64,000 nt of DNA from the NCBI GenBank assembly GCA_024529925.1, contig JAFEUB010000910.1, forward strand, positions 31,001-95,000, read 5' to 3'. The position numbers were made by a program, and so were the translations under genes. Under the pieces are notes generated by a model, which searched no databases, was not told the origin of the DNA, and was given only the letters and a program-made list of their open reading frames with translations. Position 1 is the first letter of the stretch; each line of letters starts with the position of its first letter. The DNA is from Ophthalmolycus amberensis (Eukaryota; Chordata; Actinopteri; Perciformes; Zoarcidae). Of this stretch, positions 38,783-51,234 are shown one piece after another.

Positions 38783-39969
38783 TGTAACAGGGTTGTATAT
38801 GGACCCAAATGCAACACACAGGATTCCAGGGATCTTTGGCTTTTATTACAAACTTCAAATATAGCAGGCAGAGTTCAAACAGGGTCAGGATCAGACGGCT
38901 GGTGGGTTTACCGGGAGTCAGGCAAGGCGGGTAAAACAGGGGCAGGCAGGGTTTCCAGATACAGCAGGCAGAGTTAATCAAGATCAGGATCAGACAGGCT
39001 GGTGGGTTTACCGGGAGTCAGGCAAGGCGGGTAGAACAGGGGCAGGCAGGGTCGGTAACAGGAGATCAGTCCGTGAGAGTGTGCTGGAGAGTCTGGCATA
39101 GAAAACCGAAGAACAATCTGGCAAATGTGTCTGGGAGGCAGGAGTCTATATAGGGGCTTGATTACTGATCAGAGGCAGGTGAGTGAACAGGTGAAGGGAG
39201 TTTAGACTGATGAGGAGGGAGTGACTGACAAGAAGAGTGAGGAGGGTGTAGGGTTGGGTATCGTTTGGGTTTTTTCCGATACCGGTGCTAAAACGATACT
39301 TTTAAAACGATACCGGTGCCTAAACGGTGCCTGAACCGATACTTTTTTCTTCAAATTGAACAATATATTAACTGTTTAAAGTATACTATAAATATAAATA
39401 AATACAAAACACTTGGCTTCAAACTACAGCTTCAAACTTTTTAACTATGAACAATATGTTAACTGTTAACAGTTTACAGTATACTTAAATAAATATAAAT
39501 AAATACAAAACACACACACTACAGCTTCAAACTTCAGAAATTATTTTGCAGAAATATGAGCATATTTTCCTTCTCTGGCAAAATACGACACGTCTCATGA
39601 CTTATTTTATTTTACCAGTAGGTGGCGGTAATGTGCCAATTCGTCGTTTGCCAACCGCCAGTTGGTCTCAAAGAAGAAGAAGAAGAAGCTTTCGCGTGCC
39701 TGTGTTGTTGTGCTTATGAGCGGCAGCGCTAAGTACCCCGTTGTAATAATACTATGAGTGAGGAGCGGAGGACCGAGTCCTGCTGCCAGGACGGAGTCAT
39801 CAGAGTAGTGTCAAGAAAAGTATTTCAATCGGCTCAGGCACCGAAAGGAAGGCACCGAAATCTGCGTTACGTTTCGGTCCGGTAGATACCGGACGTATAG
39901 GAACCGGTTCCATACCGGCACCGTTTTTCGGTACCCAACCCTAGGAGGGTGTGGAGCTGAACTGTGACA
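38783..39969. mobile_element. probable solo LTR with 5-bp target-site duplication, interrupted by an hAT element
   Basis: The sequence starts TGTAACAGGG and ends CTGTGACA, the expected TG...CA of an LTR. It is flanked by ATTAC on both sides (38778-38782 and 39970-39974). Without the nested hAT and its duplication it is 484 bp, a normal LTR length. It contains a tandem pair of 92-bp units (38861-38952 and 38961-39052). No internal retroelement genes are present, which fits LTR-LTR recombination. The LTR class is not known. Confidence 0.7.
39249..39943. mobile_element. non-autonomous hAT element inserted in the solo LTR
   Basis: The ends are TAGGGTTGGGTATCG at the left and CGGTACCCAACCCTA at the right. 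They are flanked by a perfect 8-bp repeat, GGAGGGTG (39241-39248 and 39944-39951). CCGATAC/GGTACC-type motifs repeat near both ends. The 695-bp interior has no transposase. It is the youngest layer of the nest. Confidence 0.9.
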
Positions 39970-40854
39970 ATTACGATCTAATAAAAATCTAAGACCATAC
40001 ATAGTCTCATATCATGATATCGATATCATACCGCTATAGTCACCAGCCCTAGTCAGGAGCTCATAAAAGTCATTAACAATCATCCTCTGGGAGCATAAAT
40101 CTCCATGCAAATCTTTGGTAAATCAGGTCAGTAGCGGGCGAGGTATCGAAGCTTCAAACTGACAAACTTGCTGTCCCACAAAACAATAAGGGATACAGAG
40201 AGAATGGATTTACTTATGCATTCATTATTCGTGAGTCTTCACAGTTGACATCAAACAGCAGCCCAGGCAGCCGGCTTTCCGACAGCTGAGCACACTTGAA
40301 ATAATCGAGTCCCTGTGATCAATACAAAAAGGCTCGTCTCTGTCTGCGACTGCGTCAAGACACAACAGTTTAGATCATGCTGTCAAGCAGCTGTATGCAT
40401 ATCGCCTCATTCAAATATGAGTGTTGTGGCAATTTATCATGTTGTTCGTTTAGATGTAACTGGCATTGCTTAAACCTGAACATATGCAGACGAGGCCATC
40501 CGAACTCATCCAAACCCAAATAATAAATGTTATGTCGAAGGTATTTTCATGTTTGGCTTGCTGTAGTGTCATCCTGATCTCACCACTTAACCCTCTTCCC
40601 ATGAAGACAATACCAAGGCTGGGACCTTGGCCTTGGCGAATGCTTCGGCAGACAGAGGACGTCGTCTGGGGGGGGGGGGGGTTAAAAAGATTATTTTCCA
40701 CTAACAATGAGCACCAAGACAATAATTGCTTGGCAAAGGTGCATTCTACGCTTTTCAGGTGCTTTGAGAGTTAGTTTCCTTTTGACTTATTTGCACAGGT
40801 TTAGCGCAAAAGCTGCGCAATCCTTTTGTGAACTCACCCCACGTACTTTATAGT

Positions 40855-41235
40855 GGTAAAGCCTCTTTTTGTTGTCGTTTTGTGTCTCAATTGTTTTTCC
40901 CATCTTAATGTGGTTGTGTCTTGTAAGTTGTTTTGGTCTTTTTGTGGATGATTTTTGTCTGTAGTTGCTTTGCCCCTTTTTGTAGTCATATTGCTTCTCT
41001 TTGTAGTTGTTTAGCGTCTCTTTGAGGTCATTTTTGTCTCTTAGCGGGTATTTTGGCCATAACCATAGTCTTTGTGAATCTCTTTGTGTTGCAGCTATTT
41101 TGCATCTCTTTGTAGTTGTTTTGGTGTCTGCAGTATTTTTGTGACCATTTGTCATCATGTAATATTTCTTTTTGGTCGTTTTGAGTCTCTTCTACTGTTG
41201 CTTCTTGTCTCTTTGAGTGACATTTTGTAAGGGAA
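40855..41235 (+). repeat. degenerate minisatellite, T-rich strand
   Basis: About 15 loosely conserved units built on TCTTTGTAGTTGTTTTG alternate with TTTTGTCTC. The same motif appears on the opposite strand at 46790-47110. Confidence 0.75.
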
Positions 41236-42379
41236 AGCCAGTTCCCTTAGGCCCGTTCTGTAATGCGTCCATGTAACACTGGCTAGTATGGCAGAGACAT
41301 GATTCACAGGAGACAGTCGCTAATGTTGTCCACTAAAGGTATGTTTTATAGCATAGACATACTCCAAAAATATCTCCTCCCAGACTGATGATAACGTTTT
41401 TCTGTTTTTCCCATGGTGCTGCTGGCATAGTCTTCAGAAGCAAATTGACATCAAAGACAAAGTGACAAGCAAGTTACAACAGCAGAGAGAGTTAAGGAAG
41501 GAGACAGAGTGAGATATAAAGCCGTACACGTAAGATGAGGTAATGCTAAATCTCTGTCTCACTGCTGACAGACAAAAGCGACAGTAATACGAGGTGAATA
41601 TGCATAGCAGATGTTCCCCACGCAGGACTAGATTTATTGGACTAGCAAACACTGGGGTGGCAATGTGCCATCTGTCACATGGCAGCAGCAGATAAATTAA
41701 AAGTAGCAGCTATGAGTACACTGTGGAGGTAAGGGCAAGTTATAGCATCTCGCTCGGAGGAGGAAGAGATGCGTGTCAGGGAGGTTATTCCCCTCGGGAA
41801 GTCGGATGAGGAGAAGGAAATGAGAGAGGGGAAGAAAGCAGGACTGTGCAGAAAGAGGGAGCGAGGCAGACAGGCGTGTTCTCTCCAAGTTATCGCCTGT
41901 TTTTCGTAAATCTTTCTCTCTTTTTTGTAAATCTCAATTCCTTATTTCTCCTACATTCTTGTTCTCTCTTGTGTTATACAAAATGTTTTTTTCTTGATTC
42001 CACAACAGCCTGTGGCTCTTGTAAGAACAACATTAAGAATGAATAACTTCATTATGACGTGAGCGTCAAAGTGTTGTAGTCCAGGGGCTAAACTTTTTTC
42101 TCCAGAGAGCAGCTGAGGTGATGGTGCATACGCTAAACAGAAATAAGGAACTCTGGATGCGATTACAGCCTCTGTAAATATAATGCACCAGTAACTTTTA
42201 ATCAGGGAATATTGTGAAAATCTTTGAATCAGGGCAAAATAAAAAGGTCTGTCCATTTTGTAATTTTGTGAACATTTTGAGTAGTATGTTTCCCCTTATG
42301 TTTAAACCAATTTCCGTAACATCGGTTGCAGGTGTGCATTTTAGTGTTTGTTTACGACCATATTATAAAAAGCACAACT

Positions 42380-42942
42380 TAGAGATGTTCCGATATAAGT
42401 TTCTTCCTCCCTGATACTAATTCCGATACCCAAACTTGCATATCGGCAGATACCAAACACTCGCCCAATACTAGTGTGTTAAAAACAGAAAGTACTTCTA
42501 TTTATGCTTAACAGCTGTATACAACTAACCTGATATGGATGAGATATGATTGCAGTACGGCCTAGCTCAGGTTAAACCCTTTGTAAAACATGAACTAATT
42601 AATCAATTAAAGACTTTCACACTGTACATGTCACTGTTTTACTCATGGTATTTTCTAGTTAAAAATACTGCCAAATTGCTGACATCTTGCTAGCTCTGGC
42701 TAACGTTAAACTTTGAGATGAGAAAGAAGAAAGATGGCATTACATTGACATTTAGTTATAATGATATTTTGGAATTTTTTTCTTGGGCTGACAACGGGCG
42801 AGCCATCTCGCTTCTTTCTCATCTCTGTTGAGTACCAATGTCAGAACAGGATATATGGATTGGGTAACGAGTAACACGTGATATTCCTGTGTAGCATAAA
42901 TGAGCTGATGCTAATACTGGGATCAGTACTGGAACAACTCTA
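42380..42942. mobile_element. old hAT-like element
   Basis: The left end TAGAGATGTTCC and the right end GGAACAACTCTA form an imperfect inverted pair, and CCGATAC-like motifs lie inside. The 8-bp flanks (GCACAACT and GCGTATAT) agree only partly, so this is an inference from the ends alone. Confidence 0.5.
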
Positions 42943-43019
42943 GCGTATATGTACATATGGTCTGGTGTAAAAAGGTATGTATTCCCTTTCTACAAAGACA
43001 TTATGAAAAGTGACAATTG

Positions 43020-43205
43020 ACATATTGCTTAACGCATACCCTCTTTAAAACAGATTCTCCATTCATATGAATCTTGGGGCAACGGGACAAGATTTTGTAG
43101 TACGAGTGGTATTGACTTATCACGTCGACCGGTCTTTGGTTGAATGAAGGTAAACAGTGAGGAGAGCAAATGAGGCGGAATGCATTGGCCAAAATACCAA
43201 AATCT
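43020..43205 (+). repeat. dispersed repeat family E
   Basis: It aligns by eye with 54960-55150. Shared segments include CTTTGGTTGAATG(A/C)AGGTAAACAG and CATTGGCCAAAAT. Short open frames in both copies are a by-product of this shared sequence. Confidence 0.6.
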
Positions 43206-43384
43206 TGGATCGTCGGATGAAGATTTAGATTGCTTTAAAATTAGCTTGTAAACTGGCTACTTGTGTAACATTCCGGTCGTAGATGTTGTCTCTAGACTCC
43301 AGTCTCGCATCTAAAGTTTCTAATTGTACTGTAAATAATTCCGCACACTGAAAAGGAAGTTGTATATCAGCTGAAGTCCAGGGC

Positions 43385-43830
43385 TCATGGACAGTTTCCT
43401 CACAGAGGAAAAGTCCCCAAACATGAGGACATGTGAAACCTTCTTGACTGCATTATTCGGCTCTACTTATTTATGTGAGTCAGCCTTTTCCCACATGAAC
43501 ATTAAGTCCATACACCGTTCCACCATGACTGATGATCATTTGAAGTCTGCTTGAGGCGGCTACCAGCAGCTACTGTCCGGACTATGCAACTCTGGCCAAT
43601 CCCATTCAGTGCAAGTCATCAGAGTAAGGCAATGACCAAAAATGTACAGAATTGTATTGTGCCATAAGGGTTCATGCAGTTATGCAAGGTACGCCAACAT
43701 ATATTGTAAATATAAAGTATACTCAGTATATATATATAAATAGATATTCAGCATTTTTAATGTAGGTAGATCGTTTTGACTTGGTCATTTTAAAAGTAGC
43801 TCACAAGCCGAAAAAGTGTGGGCACCCCTG
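43385..43830 (+). pseudogene. hAT transposase C-terminal remnant with right end
   Basis: The frame at 43441-43554 reads FLTALFGSTYLCESAFSHMN, then KSIHRSTMTDDHLKSA, and a stop. STYLCESAFS is the conserved dimerisation (hATC) core of hAT transposases and of host genes derived from them. The right terminus, AAAAAGTGTGGGCACCCCTG, ends at 43830. The rest of the transposase and the left terminus were not found, so the element is dead. Confidence 0.7.
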
Positions 43831-44302
43831 CTTTAGACCAATAGCCGTCTTGGGTTCCAAGATTGCTTAACACCTAAATAGCTTACAAGACCGAGAAAGC
43901 TAAACTACGGGGGGGGGGGGGGGAATGGGACTTTTGCAGTTTTACAAAACGTATCAGTGCCTACTGTTGGATGAACATACAATGATAATACAATTTCTAA
44001 ATTACTTCAAACATTCCTTTTAAATTCTCTGGTGCAATTTCTTATTTAATCATTGTCAGACTATATAATTAATACCAATTCATCGGCAAAAGCTAATATA
44101 AGCTACCTGGCTGGTGTTGCCGAAAGATCTCCTTTAAAACCTAAATCATGAGCTTACTATCATTACTATTCATACCACACCCACTGCTTCAGTTACCACC
44201 CAGCACTGGTTCCCACCCACCATCATATTTCACAGGGAAACACTTAAGAGTATTCTTTAGAGTTGTTTCTGCCATTTCACACAGCCACATAAAACTAAGG
44301 TT

Positions 44303-44326
44303 ACACACGCACACACACACACACAC
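44303..44326. repeat. (CA)n microsatellite
   Basis: It is a CA run with one CG interruption. Confidence 0.9.
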
Positions 44327-45147
44327 TGCAGGTTTAGAGTCACACCTGCTTCAAACCACAAACTGCCCCCCGTAACCATCATTGGTCTCTTTGTTGTAGA
44401 GCCAATCCCTTTACACAAGCCACAGCGTGCCATGGCTTCTGGAGAAACACCTGGCATTGGCTTGCTTAATGCGTTGTCTACAACCAATGACGACTATCTG
44501 TAAAAAATAACAATGAGCGTACAGTATTCAATGAGTCCAGATTTTGTAAAAAAAAGAAAGAAACTGCAGATAAAGTGCTCCTGCTGTTGTGGAACTATAT
44601 CACTTGATGGATCATACTGGTGGTTTTTAATTTTACCAATAGACTACTTTCCATTAGTACTCTCAATTATCCACAGCATGCTTTTTAGATTTATTTCCTT
44701 TCCTTTAGGCAGCCACTGATTTACATTCATTTCGTCACAGCATGAAAATCAACTTGCAGACTTGAGACTTGCTCGAGTGAAGTCGTTTATCACAGTTAAT
44801 TGTAAAAACACCAATATCAGTGAACAGGGACTCATTTGGACTAATTAGTCTTCAGAGTCAACATCTGTTTAATACCAAAGGAAACACATTCACAAATAAT
44901 TTTGCTTATTGTTTTTCTTTTCGGTTTTCCACCAACATAGCTTCCAAAACAACTTGCATTAATTAGCTGTCTTTGAAATCTTGGATTTTGGACAGTTTTC
45001 AAAACAGTCAGTAATTAATGTTATATTTCAACTTGAAAGCAGCCCTAAACTGATTTTGTAATTGTTGCCCTCCAGCAACGGCCCCATAATGTCGAAAGTT
45101 GAATCTTATATAAAGGTACAGCATAATAAGACAAATATGAAACTCAC

Positions 45148-45281
45148 TTCAGTATAACACAGCCAGAGCCAGAGGGCGGTGCCGTCCAGAAGACCTGTAT
45201 CCTGGTGCGTCTGCGAGGTGTGCTCTCCGTCACTGCAGGGGCACAGTTGGTCATGAACTGTGTGTCCTCTTCATCAATGTT
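45148..45281 (-). CDS. spon1: spondin-1 exon 3: C-terminal part of Reeler domain
   Basis: The exon is 134 nt and encodes residues 112-155 plus two bases of codon 156. The acceptor is tttctag|AACATT and the donor CTGAA|gtgagt. The peptide runs NIDEEDTQFMTNCAPAVTES, then TPRRRTRIQVFW, and ends GSGCVIL. This matches vertebrate SPON1 closely (DEEETQFMSNCPVAVTESTP and RTRIQVFW in human, from memory). The two cysteines, in TNCAP and SGCVI, are the expected Reeler disulfide positions. It enters in phase 0 after exon 2 and leaves in phase 2, which fits exon 4. Degenerate minisatellites in opposite orientations lie on either side of it (40855-41235 and 46790-47110). Confidence 0.96.
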
Positions 45282-45639
45282 CTAGAAACAGAAGAGGGAA
45301 AGATTTAGTACAAACATATTCAAAAGCAATGTGATTGCTTTTGAAAATGTTGTCATGATCTGTCAAGGCTCATTATGAATTGCTTGAGTCAGAGGTTATT
45401 TCTGGTAGCAAGTAAAACAGATAACTGATAATTCTCTTCGTCACTCATACATGAACTTCAAACCTTCCAATACGTCACCAGATCATTGGTCAGATGCAAT
45501 GTGTTTAGAAACAGGACTAACTATCCTCCAAATTTATTTTCAATCACTATGTAGTTGCAACTTGTTCAAAAGTTAGAAGGCCATTTAAATACTCCCAAAA
45601 GTTTTATGTTTGGTGAGGTACAGATCTGGAAAGGTACCG

Positions 45640-45930
45640 ATCAGGATCGGCAATTTCAGTCGGTCGGTCAAGCTCTGTGGTCCAGCATGACAAATCTCCC
45701 CAAATGACTGCCATGACATTTTGTACAGACAATCATGATCCCCAGAGGATGAATCTTACTGATTTATTTGACAGCTTTGTCTCATGCCACCATGAGGTTG
45801 GCATTTTAGTATTTGTGAAATCTTGCAACAACTATTGGATGGATTGCTATGGAATTTGGTGGAGATATCCATTGTGCCAAGAGGATACTTGGTAACTTGG
45901 GGGATGCCTGACTGTGGCAGCATCATCATC
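45640..45930 (+). repeat. dispersed repeat family C
   Basis: It contains CAACTATTGGATGGATTGCT and the flanking text TGAATCTTACTGATTTATTTG. These correspond to the reverse complement of 2840-3135. Confidence 0.65.
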
Positions 45931-46789
45931 ATATCACAGATTCAATTAGTAAAACTATTACTTTGATTTATCGTTCAGTCTTTGCAATGACCATTGCAGC
46001 CTCTCAGAAATGCTTGCGCGACTGATGACTTGTTTAGACCTAAACCCTTGAAAAAAACATTTCAACTTGCATGATGCAGTTTGGTTTAGGAAAAACCAGA
46101 GTGTACAGTATGGCATATCCCAACTTCTATCCACCTTTCAAATACAAATTTCTGCTCATCGCACCTTTAGCAATCCATGTTGTATTTAAAATGAGTGACC
46201 ATTGGACCATATAATCCTGTAGGTTTATCAAAAGGAATACATTGGGAAAAGCTTATTTTCCCACCAATGGCCGCATGAGAAAACGGGTTGCCAGCTAAAT
46301 GAAAGCATAATTGAAGCAACATGGCTTTTTTGGAAACTCCTAGCTGGTGCTTGTTTTGCAGGGGCTGAGTTTTAAGATGTTATCAGGGGAGAACTTATTC
46401 ACTTTGTGTCCTCGTAAATGTGTCGTTGGTGCACCAAGTGAGTAGTGTGTCATCTTCATCTGCGATCAGAGAGCAAGACATGTGAAATGTTTAATGTACT
46501 AAGCTATGGTGAAGCAAAGAAGAGTTAACTGTACCAGTCCAGTTTAAATGGTATCAGTTTGGGGGAGCGAGTCAATAAAAAAAACTCTTAAGTCAACATC
46601 AATGCTCATTTGTTAACTGATGCCAACACTTCATATATTATCACATTGTTATCATGATTTATTATTAAACTATCTATAGATATTAAGACAACATCAGTAG
46701 TCATCATGGACACATTACTTCAACAGGCCTACCGGACAAAGGCCTAGGGACTCAAAGTGTCAGGGGTCCCCCTTGCCTTCACCTACAAA

Positions 46790-47110
46790 ATATCATGCAA
46801 AGAGACGTGTTCCAACCAGGAAGAGACTCAAAATGATCACAAAGAAACCTAAAACCACAAAAGAGACACAATAAGACTATAAAGAGACCAAACCAACTAT
46901 GAAGAGATGCAAAACAGCTGCAAAGACACAAAGAGACCACAAAGAGACCTATAAGGACTATTAAGACAAGAGTCTTAAACAACTACAGAGATGCAAAACG
47001 ACAACAAAAGGGGAAAAACAACCACAGGCAAAACGAATTACAATAAAGACCAAAACAATTACAAGGTGGCCTAAACCAACAACAAAAAGAGGTGAAACAT
47101 CTATAAAGTA
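46790..47110 (-). repeat. degenerate minisatellite, A-rich on the plus strand
   Basis: The units read AAAGAGACCACAAAGAGACC, ACTACAGAGATGCAAAACGA and similar. They are the complement of the motif at 40855-41235. Confidence 0.75.
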
Positions 47111-48169
47111 TGTTTATCTTGCATATCTGTACCCATGGGCCCATTGTCTCATAGTAGCAGTAATAAAACAAAGCTTTAACTCTGCTTTGATAACCTTGAC
47201 AGTTATTCTTTTTTCGTCACTGAATCACACAAGTTACACCAGCTCGAGCCAAAAGCAAAGTTATGTGAAAGAACAATTCTCTCAATTCCTTAAACGAGGC
47301 TTTGGATAATAACAGTCTTGTGAATTCAAGACATGTCTAGTAGAATCCCTTCGGTACTTGGACCTTGTCAGACATTTTAAAGACTAAACACACACAGAGA
47401 CAGATACGCAACATGCACACATGGCCTATGACCTTGTAGTCAGTGTTCCCCAGCTGCCTCAGCTCAACAATAACAATGACCTAAGAACACATCCCAAACT
47501 CCTGATAGGACATTAAGAGGGAGACAAAAGTCACCATCAGCTCTTTCCGTCTTTCTTTCACAAACTATCCTTTTCTATTCCACACAGAAGTAAATAGAAA
47601 TTAACCCGGACCTGGAAAAACCCATGCATATAGGGCACACAAACACATACACGTATGTCTGTGTATTTCTGTATTGACTTCCTCAGGCCTTCTTATACAC
47701 AGTTTGGTTTACTTGGTGTCACCAACACTGAAGTTTTGTCAGTCAAAAGCAGACACAAACAACTGGCTAAATGGCATAAGAGACCGATAGCGGGAGAGAG
47801 AGACATTAAAGAGATAAGGGAAGAGAAAGTGGGAAAAATAAAGCAAAAGGAAGGCATAGGATTATAGAATAGACGGAGAAAGTTGTGAGAGGAAAGTGGA
47901 GATTGATTTGGGCTACAACATAGCCCAAATAGTTTCAATAGTTTCAAACAGAAACGGCACAAGCATAATACTTAAATAAAGAGCAGCTGTCTAGACATAA
48001 GAAAAATACATTTTGTTCTGTGTAATGACGCTGTTGGCTCAAATGTATGTACACAATTAACATCTAGAGCAATAGAACAAAAATGACGGCATGCATGAGT
48101 AAGACAATTGTTTATCACTGTGCTTGCTTAAACTGGAAATTGTCTAGTGGACAGCATCGCAGTAATACA

Positions 48170-48570
48170 ATTTATTACATTCAAGTTCTAAATCAAGACC
48201 GGAGTCATTACACTCCAGTCCCAAGTAATGTTCAAAGTTAAGACAGACAAGAAAATTACAAATTCAAGACCGATATGTTTGAACGTAAGATAGTCAAGTC
48301 CCAGATTTCAAGAGAGTCAAGTCCTAAATTAGGCCCCGAGCCGGCACAATCAAATAACAAGTCATGTTAAATTCAATTCAGTCAAGATAGACAAGTATAT
48401 ATTAAACACGGCAGAGTCAACAGGTCTACAGGTAAGTCCAAAGTGAAGTTCGAAGGCTGAATCATTGGTTTTAAAGTTCAGCCCTGAGGCGTATCCAAGT
48501 CAAAGTTAAGACAATCAAATCCCCAGTCAAGACAGAAATGTAAGTCCCAAGTCCTAGACTTTGGATTCTG
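48170..48570 (+). repeat. degenerate AGTCAAGTCC minisatellite
   Basis: Many imperfect copies of AGTCAAGTCC, AAGTCCCAAGTCC and TCAAGACAGAC occur through the stretch. Confidence 0.65.
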
Positions 48571-49165
48571 AGTTGTGGACTCTTTTTTTTTCCATTCAAA
48601 TTTGACATGTTTTCAAAATGGTAACCTCCTGCTTGAGAGCAGTAGCTTTGCCTGCTCTGCCTTCGAGTATGCTATTAATCAAGACTACTCCACTTTAGGC
48701 TAACGGCAAGATCAAGTCTTGAAAGTCAGACTCAGGCCTAAAGACTGGAAGTCAGGAGTCAGTGATGTTAAAGGCAAAACTGCATTGACAGTCTTTTTTT
48801 ACTTTCTTAAGTTGATTATATATATATTATATATTGGTATTGCTGTCAATACTTTTATTCAAACAGAGAATCTAGAGACAGCTTTAAGCCTTATTGTTCG
48901 ATCACTGGTAACAGAGAATACGTGAGTGATGGCAGGACAGACAGAAAGAGAGACGGACAAAGAGAGCACGAGAGGGAGTGTGGGAAGACTGGCAAAGGAG
49001 CGTTTGTTTTCACTGCAGAGGCTGGCATGTCTGTGTGTGTCCACGGTTTGTCTACCTCAATCTCTCTGTGTCTCTCCCTCGCTCTCTCAGTCTCTCGCTC
49101 TCTGTTGAGACGGTAAACACAGATGCTTCAGAGTGCCTGCGCAAGCAAACGCAGAGCCCTGTTCA

Positions 49166-49189
49166 AACACACACACACACACACACACA
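49166..49189. repeat. (CA)n microsatellite
   Basis: It is an uninterrupted CA run in a stretch otherwise rich in (TC)n and (GA)n. Confidence 0.95.
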
Positions 49190-50387
49190 TCTCACGCACA
49201 CAAAGAGACAGCGAGCGGGAGACAGACAATGCAAGCCAAAGAACCCTGGAGAAAACTGACAATAAGAGTGATGTAAGGGTGTGTGTTTGTCGGTCGGTGT
49301 GTGCGCACACATTGCAGGTTTGTAATTAAATGCACAGCAGTTACAAAGGAGTGAATACAGTTAAAACCTTTGGGACCTTGGTGCAGAGATGAAACTTTTC
49401 GGAGGAAAAAAAACACAGGCAGGCAGACATAGATTGAAATTTCACGTCGACACTTGAAGATGAGCTTATTTCAGAAAAGTAACGAAGTTCTTTTGCTCGA
49501 TGAAGACCTCGAATGCGCCCGACATTTCGCCTCGAGCTTTCCATCAATCAAAGCTGTACTATTACTGCAGGACGCCGCTGAGATCTCGGGGCTATCACAA
49601 ATATTGCATCATATTACATTTTGTGTCTGAGCCACCCGACCAAGGCAGCGGTGTCACATATCCAAACATCTCCTCTGTGAAAAACTGACTGTGCGTGTCT
49701 GCGAATAGTGCGTGTGTGCGAATAGTTTATTTCCTAGCAAATGGAAGCCATTCTTTGGCTTTTGGCATTCAATTACACAAAACAACATAGGAGGAGAGGG
49801 AGCGCATTGTTTATCGAGTCTGATTAATATAAAAATGACCCCAAAGCTCTTTAAAATCCCCTTTTTTTTACAGCTATATACACATTTTAGTGCTACAATG
49901 CTTTGTAGAGGTCAGTTTAACAGCAATTTCAAAGGTTTTTATGAGCTGTAATGCTGCATATCAAACTAAGGAGTGTTTGTGTCTCGTTTGTGTTCACGCA
50001 GACTATACACGTGAATGGACTCTCTATGCTACATAAATGATTTCTGTCCCGCCTTTCTTTCAGTCTCTCGTTCTTTTCTCATCTCTTTTTTCTTGTGCAA
50101 AAGCTCTGACGTTATCGGGGCTTTGGTGTGAAAAGCTCTGACAAAAACAAGACTAGTCTGTCACCTTGACTAAAGAGCAGACTCACTGAGCAGACTAAAT
50201 GACACGCAAAGGTAAAAGTATTTCTATGAAATTGGGCTTGATCTGACAAACAACATTTTTACCAAATCAGAAAGAAAGATGGTTTAAGTTATTCATTTAC
50301 TCATTCATAAACTGTGGGGTCGTTATCATTCTGGACAAGGACACTCAGCCATTGTGTATGTGTGTGCATGTGCGTATGAATAGGGTT

Positions 50388-50390
<3 letters not shown>

Positions 50391-50431
<41 letters not shown>

Positions 50432-50440
50432 GTGTGTGTG
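50391..50440. repeat. (GT)n microsatellite
   Basis: It contains about 25 TG units with a single CG interruption. Confidence 0.95.
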
Positions 50441-50689
50441 CCTACCCGTGTCCGTTTTCCAGCCTTTGCCCGCTCAGTTTGTTTAGCCTATTGTCAATGA
50501 GAAACAGCATGAATAACCTAGACGGGCTCCTGCTCAGATCAAGGCTGAGTCACGGAGCTGTTGAGACTACAACAGTCATCCTCAAAATGAAGTGGTGACA
50601 TTTTCTATGAAGTTTCCATTTTTGTTACAAATTGGCATGTTTTTTTTCACAGGCGGCAACCTCCGTTTCTGTCAAGAGAAGCCAATGCA

Positions 50690-50870
50690 GAAGTGTCTTA
50701 AAACTTGCATTCACTCTACTGACCATCAGGGGGCGACTCCTCCAGTTGCAAAAAGAAGTCTGATTGGGTTAGGGTATTTCAAGATGGCGCCGACCTTAAG
50801 CCTTTAAAACGGCAGTCCACAAACCAATGGGTCACGATGACTACGTCCACTTCTTATATACGCTCTAGGT
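50690..50870 (+). repeat. dispersed repeat family A, internally deleted copy
   Basis: Both ends of the family are present (ACTTGCATTCACTCTACTGA at the left, ACGTCCACTTCTTATATACG at the right) but most of the middle is missing compared with 29385-29882. Confidence 0.7.
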
Positions 50871-51234
50871 TTGTGCACTGCCCAGTAAAGCGGGGCTGTG
50901 CAGCAGGTGTTTAAAACCACCCAGAACACAATTGGCACTCATCATCAGAGCATCAGTGATATTGGTGAGGTGAGGTGCCCGCGCAGAGGCTAACGGATAA
51001 TAGGGACAATACCCACCCAAGTCACAGCCTGTTCACCTAGCTTCCGTCTGGCGTGAGATACAGAAGTATCAGCTGTCATACCACCAGACAGCAGGTTCTC
51101 TCTCTCTTTTTTCTAGTGTTGCATAAAGGGACTAACTTCCATTTTGTTGTGCAACCCTGTGTTGCAGAATGGCCCTTAAACCTTAAAATAGGCTTGACCT
51201 ATTGTTCCTGCGGTGCATATTGTACTATAATTTC

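Larger units (their letters stand above)
38528..40051. mobile_element. old hAT-like MITE carrying nested insertions
   Basis: The left end is TTGGGCTGGACGATATGG and the right end CACCAGCCCTA, the usual GGGCTGG type. The flanks are GTCAAAAG (38520-38527) and GTCAGGAG (40052-40059), which agree at 6 of 8 positions and read as a decayed 8-bp duplication. Without the solo LTR and its extra target copy, the element would be 332 bp long. It is the oldest layer of a three-level nest. Confidence 0.65.
32844..45147 (-). other. spon1 intron 3 (12.3 kb)
   Basis: This interval lies between exons 3 and 4. It contains an hAT element (33115-33869), a 16-bp minisatellite and adjacent SINE (35029-35350), the orphan exon-like segment (36594-36675), a nested insertion (38528-40051), a degenerate minisatellite (40855-41235), an old hAT-like element (42380-42942) and an hAT transposase remnant (43385-43830). 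The remaining stretches, for example 34080-35020 and 35360-36580, show nothing recognisable. Confidence 0.9.
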
